Positions 60,001-64,000 of a DNA stretch of 64,000 nucleotides are shown in pieces. The notes below the pieces were generated by a model. It was not told the origin of the DNA. It made no database searches and worked only from the letters and a program-made list of their open reading frames with translations. Both the position numbers and the translations under genes were made by a program. The stretch comes from Brachionus koreanus. Its lineage: Eukaryota; Rotifera; Eurotatoria; Ploima; Brachionidae. The DNA lies in assembly GCA_016987375.1 (NCBI GenBank), contig PJRA01000272.1, positions 1,251,045 through 1,315,044 of the forward strand. Direction: 5' to 3'. The number at the start of each line of letters is the position of its first letter. Within the stretch, counting starts at the first letter, position 1.

Positions 60001-63000
60001 TTTTTTAATTAGGAAAATTTGAAATTGATTTAGGGACAATTTATAATCAACCAAATCATGAATATTTTCACAAATGGGGAACTATTATACCAGATGATAA
60101 AACCATATCAGTTGGTAGTAGTGGAGGAAGCTATTCATCAATATCTAATCCAAAAGCTTATGTAAAATGTGACTTGATGGTTCATGCAAAAGGAGATAAT
60201 ATGATTGTAATTATATTTAGGTTTATTTCTTTTAAGCAGATTTTAACACATATTTTTCATAGAGTCATCCAAAAGACGTTTCAGAGAAAGAAGATGAAAT
60301 AGACAAGTAATATAATTTCACCTACATTTATTTAAGACATAAAAGGATAAAATTTGACACTTCTTTAACACTAGAAGCACAGAACGAGTCAATCTAACTC
60401 GTTTGAAAAATTTTTAAATCCTCTAATCTTCTAAATAGATCTTTCAAATAAATATATCTTTTTTGGATAGTGTTGATTTTAATACTCAAAAGACCGTCGT
60501 GTCATTTTGACACTTTTTCAAAATTTCAAATTTAATTTATTAATTAACTATGAATCATATATACATGTTTTAATATTTATTTTAAAGCTTTGATAATGGT
60601 CTTTTAAATTTAGTCTTTTTCATGTTACAGACTTTTATGGAGCTAATGTAGCTTTTAAATTTTTTGACAAAAATAGCCGGTCCTTTGAATGTTAAAAAAT
60701 TATATTATCTTTTTTTTTTTAAATATTTTTAATTTAAAAAAACATGAAAAAATATATAGTGCTTCAAAGGTTAATGAATCTTTAAAATTTTAAATTAAAA
60801 TAATTTGGTCTAGTTAAAATAAAAATATAAAAAAAAAGGTTCGAAAATTCAATATTGCCACACTAACAAAATTTATTTTCACTTTTTGAAAAATTTGCAA
60901 AATGAATTGAGGATTTTAAATGATAGTGAAATACTTTTCTTTTTTTTGCTAAAAATGAATGATTATTCAAAAGCATATTTTTTCGAAAATTTAAAAAATG
61001 CATATTTTTGAGATGCACTTTCAAGTATTGATAGAGTGGAAATATTGTATAGCAGGAATCTTATAAAATAAATTTTTCAATTTTTGGAATAAAAAGAAAT
61101 CACATAAAATGTTGTATGATTTGAAATATTTTTGGATTTTTTTTTTAGTAACATGATATTGCCACATGGACTTGAAAATCCAAGAGTAATGATAGAATTA
61201 GATGTCACAATACATTCTGCAGATATTCTCATGAAATATCGCATCAATAAATTTAACAAATTAAAAAATCAAATAATTAATTTGAAAAAAACTTTGGCTT
61301 GGTCGACTGAAGATGAAGATGTATTTGATTCAGATACTCAAAATGTCTCCTATGCTACAATAAAAATGGATGATGATGAAAAAAATAATGAATTTGATAG
61401 CTTAAATTTGTTTGTTAGAATTACTTTTTGTGGAATAACTGTATGTATTCATTTTAATTTACGATTTAGTCTTAAATTTTAAATTTGACATGATTTTTTT
61501 TAAATATTTTTAGAATGACGATTATTGATTTTTGTTAGATTGATTATGAAAATTCGATTAGCATTTTTGCTTATCATTTTTTAGAAAAATATTACAAAAA
61601 TCAAATAATCTTTAAAAAATTCAATTTTAAAGTTACTTTTACTTTAATAATTTACCCTTAAAACAGTTTACTTTACTTTTAAATTCATCATTTATTTAAT
61701 GAGATACAGATTTTTTTTGGGATATATTTCTTTTGGGATTTTTTTTAAAATAAAAATTATTAAATTCTTAAAATTAGAAAATAAAATTTGATTGAAACAT
61801 TTAAAATGACAATAGAAATTTTAAAAAATATTTAAAAAGACTTAAAACTGATTTCTTTTCTGTTTTTTTAAGTCTATTTAGCTGAATAATAATTAGTTAA
61901 GCATGTGATTGCTAATAGTGAATTTTATATTTGAAAATTTTTTATCACTCAAAGCGCAGAGGGGTTTTTTGAACCCCTTTGTTACTTTTGTTATTTGTTA
62001 TTCAATTCAAAACGAGTTAAATAAAATGGGTCGAAAAATCACTTCGACTTTTAGATGTTAAATTTTATTTTTTTACACGGTCATCAAAATGGCCAGCACT
62101 AAGTTTTGGCGGTATTTCCCTCGTTTTAATGATCCGGGAGTTAAAACTCTTATTATGAAATAGATCTTATATGCACAGCTTATTAGTTTTAAAACTAATA
62201 ATCAAACTGATTTCTTCATACGTATTGTACGGTTATTACAAAAATTTTTAGGTTAAAAATATTCAAACCAAAAAATGACTTTACTTGAATTCAAATTTGC
62301 TGATTAATATATTAATCATTTAAAGAAAATAGAATAGTTTGCTCAAGCCCAATTATATGTCAAAATTTTATTAGGAGAAACTCAATTTCGCATTATTACG
62401 CACTATTTAAACAGTAAAACCTTGGTAAAATAAGCTACTTTATCCAGAAGGAAGCTAAAATGAGCCTAATTTAAAAGTAATTAGAAAGTCAAAACATAAA
62501 AGACAATCAAAAAAGCTTAAAAATAATTTATAAGGTGTAATTTTATTCAATTTTTTTAACAATGTTTTTTTAATTTAGAGAAGAACTTCATCAATAAAAT
62601 CAACAACTAAGCCAGTATGGAATGAAAGCTTCAAATTTATATACCTGTTTCCCAGCTTAATTCGCTTATTCCAGATAGAATTATGTAGCGAGGAATCTTT
62701 CGGGGATAAAGTACTTGCCAAAGAGTTTTTAAATATTGAAGAGATTTCAGACTATTCAGCTGATGGTTTTTATCCAACATTTGGTCCATCGAACATAGAC
62801 ATGTATTCTGAACCAGGAAACCAGAGAATAAGATCAAATACTTTAAACAGTTCGAACAGTGATTTAAGTAATGTTAGCGAAGTTTTGCCTGATACAACTT
62901 CTGACAAATTTACCTCAATAAACAAAAGCTATATACCAATAAATGGATCAACTCCTGGAGGAGGTGATTATGTTGCCAGATTACTCTTAAAAATTGAATC

Positions 63001-64000
63001 AAAAAGCATGAAAAATTCAAAACATAAAACAAACTTTGTCAAACAAGATGATAATATTCAAGAAAGCATTCAAAGAAATAAGAAGAATTTCATTCTTTTT
63101 GGTATGATAAGCGATGTGAACATGATAGATCAGCGCTATCAAAATGATTTAAGTTTTCAGATGTGCATTGGTATGAATTAAATTTTAATTCTAATAAAAC
63201 CTAGTTCCAAATTAAAATTTAAGGCTCAAATGGCTATGAGGGATCAAACAGAAATGATTCAACTAAAGAGAGCTATTTTCCTAATTTAACAAAAAAACAC
63301 AAACCACTTCGTCTCGGGCCAAAAATGCCTATCTATTTACCTTTTGATAAAGTTAAGCCCTGCATGACTCTAAATTTTTGTATAGAAGATCTGCGACATA
63401 TAATGTTTTTGAAAAATTTTCTCCTAAAAACAATTAAAATTTTGCTATCCAGCGCATACAATTTATTCAATCAGTATCAAAATCCGGAAAATTTTAAAAG
63501 ATATCGGTCAGAAATTTTGCGTATTATCAAATATATACAGCATTTTTTTCTTAAAAATGAATTTATGACTGATTTGGAAGAAAAAAAGGCAAAAAGATTA
63601 ATTAGTGATTTGGACGATACGATTAAATTAATAAAAACTTTACCAACAGATGAAAGAGTAGACAAGTCATTTCGTAAATTTGACTTGAATCGGATAATAG
63701 AATCAATAGCTAAAGTAAACAAGTATTTAAATGAGCCGCTTAGTTTGTTTCCTGATGTAAATTTGTGGCTACTCAGTGATAACGAGCCTGTTGGTATTTG
63801 TACAATAAGATCAAGTGATATTCTCTGGTCGGAAAAAGGAATTGATCGAGGAGTAATATGCAATCAAATGATTTATACTGACATAAAATCGTTGAATGCC
63901 AAAGACTTTGAAAAACCATTGAATGAAAATTTGGCTAGAGTTAGATTTTACATGTGGCTTGGATTAGAAAAAGATATAGACAACATTTTTTCTAATTTAC
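57007..64000 (+). CDS. Ferlin (otoferlin/dysferlin family), 5' part, runs off the window
   Basis: Exons 57007-57296, 57354-57459, 59269-59941, 60013-60206, 60263-60306, 61149-61440, 62579-63170 and 63224 to beyond 64000 encode about 989 residues so far. Exons 1-2 give a divergent C2A (..KKPFGVYTMLLDSL). Exon 3 carries an acidic linker and C2B (WQVRINLIEIRHLLG). Then come LLIGKFEIDLGTIYNQP and the typical ferlin HEYFHKWGTI, followed by KAYVKCDLMVHAKGDNM. Next is a C2C-like domain (PRVMIELDVTIHSADIL, TKPVWNESFKF), then FGPSNIDMYSEP, GGGDYVARLLLKIE, and a FerB-like block (VNLWLLSDNEPVGICTIR). Ferlins are tail-anchored multi-C2 proteins that drive Ca-dependent vesicle fusion and membrane repair. 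C2A and C2B lack an obvious full set of Ca-binding aspartates. The long introns carry transposons. Confidence 0.9.
57802..58560 (-). pseudogene. Degenerate mariner transposon in ferlin intron 2
   Basis: Minus-strand reading gives WWNFHKVIHN, FLQDDAKP, KICELEGIELSPHSAF, SLDISSSDYNLF, then WYKKGFELLDNRWLKTIEQC and a stop at 57876-57878. These line up with the mariner WWD.KGV, HQDNARPH, LPHPPYSPDLAPSDYHLF and FY..GI..L..RW segments. Stops and frameshifts make it dead. A probable TIR, TTAGAGTGAGTCAAAAA, lies at about 57802. The N-terminal half and other TIR are not recognisable. A foldback element is inserted near the C-terminus. Confidence 0.8.
57956..58126. mobile_element. 171-base foldback MITE nested in the mariner copy
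   Basis: Arms of about 57 bases, from CGCAAAATGAAAATAATTTT on the left to ATTTTCATTTGCC on the right, are inverted copies. The element is bounded by a direct 8-base duplication CTTGTACC (57948-57955 and 58127-58134). Removing the element plus one duplicate leaves a continuous mariner C-terminal reading frame. An 8-base duplication is the size made by hAT-type transposases. Confidence 0.85.
60365..60695. mobile_element. piggyBac-like MITE in ferlin intron
   Basis: Begins TTAACACTAGAAGCACAGA and ends GGTCCTTTGAATGTTAA, imperfect terminal inverted repeats bounded by TTAA at both ends (60365-60368 and 60692-60695). No ORF. Confidence 0.6.
61941..62061. mobile_element. Short piggyBac-like MITE in ferlin intron
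   Basis: CACTCAAAGCGCAGAGGGG with TTTTTTGAACCCC on the left and an inverted end TTTTAGATGTTAA on the right (TTAA at 62058-62061). It resembles the element at 48950-49200. A further G+C-balanced patch at 62080-62160 shares GGCC..CACTA..TTTTGGCGG with the inner part of the element at 36526-36668. Confidence 0.5.

Noticed and set aside
1..64000. CRISPR arrays, bacterial operons, ribosome binding sites, rRNA genes
   Set aside because: The window is eukaryotic nuclear DNA with spliced genes; no regularly spaced direct repeats or rRNA-like sequence was seen.

Overview
This is a eukaryotic nuclear window, about three quarters A+T. Its genes are split by many small introns, mostly 45-70 bases with GT..AG ends, and a few long ones of 0.5-2.4 kb that usually hold transposon debris. 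The gene set is metazoan: ferlin, tweety, synaptogyrin, GRASP55/65, a Ly6/Quiver-like protein, and chitinase with peritrophin-A domains. Very high A+T, tiny introns, compact genes and a large secreted chitinase suggest a small chitin-bearing invertebrate. A monogonont rotifer (Brachionus-like) is my best guess, but this is inference and other A+T-rich invertebrates are possible. All exon joins were made by eye from splice sites, reading-frame phase and family knowledge. In most genes the exon lengths sum to a whole number of codons, which is a strong internal check.

Layout: TMEM201 (-, 1.1-2.4 kb) and SMC2 (+, 2.6-8.2 kb) diverge from a 207-base gap. A 34-exon chitinase with three GH18 domains and four CBM14 domains follows (+, 8.9-15.6 kb), then a single-exon gene of unknown family (+, 16.0-16.9 kb). 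About 4 kb without genes leads to a tweety anion-channel gene (+, 21.1-24.4 or 24.7 kb). A small secreted-protein ORF (-, 25.9 kb) and a long EF-hand-like/PPP phosphatase gene (-, 26.4-33.7 kb) come next. The phosphatase diverges from GRASP (+, 34.1-35.6 kb). A Ly6/Quiver-like gene (-, 37.7-38.3 kb) lies between blocks of dead retrotransposon. A type II membrane protein with EB/EGF-like repeats and a CBM14 domain (-, 40.5-45.7 kb) is followed by synaptogyrin (-, 46.0-46.8 kb). After 3 kb of mostly empty DNA come CYB561D2 (+, 49.8-50.6 kb), ribosomal protein eS21 (-, 51.1-51.4 kb), NPRL2 (+, 51.7-55.1 kb) and a ferlin gene (+, 57.0 kb to beyond the window end).

The neighbours do not form a pathway. 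They are housekeeping genes (condensin, ribosome, GATOR1, Golgi stacking, nuclear envelope) mixed with membrane and secretory genes. Two genes, the chitinase and the EB/CBM14 membrane protein, carry chitin-binding modules.

Most interesting observations: 7-base microexons that encode part of the GH18 catalytic motif in chitinase units 2 and 3 but not unit 1; a type II membrane EB/CBM14 protein with a second in-frame terminal exon; an EF-hand-like module in front of a PPP phosphatase; a foldback element nested in a dead mariner with an 8-base target duplication, inside a ferlin intron; a roughly 1.1 kb TIR transposon in an NPRL2 intron; a piggyBac-like MITE family; an apparent one-base deletion in SMC2; and a possible alternative last exon for tweety.
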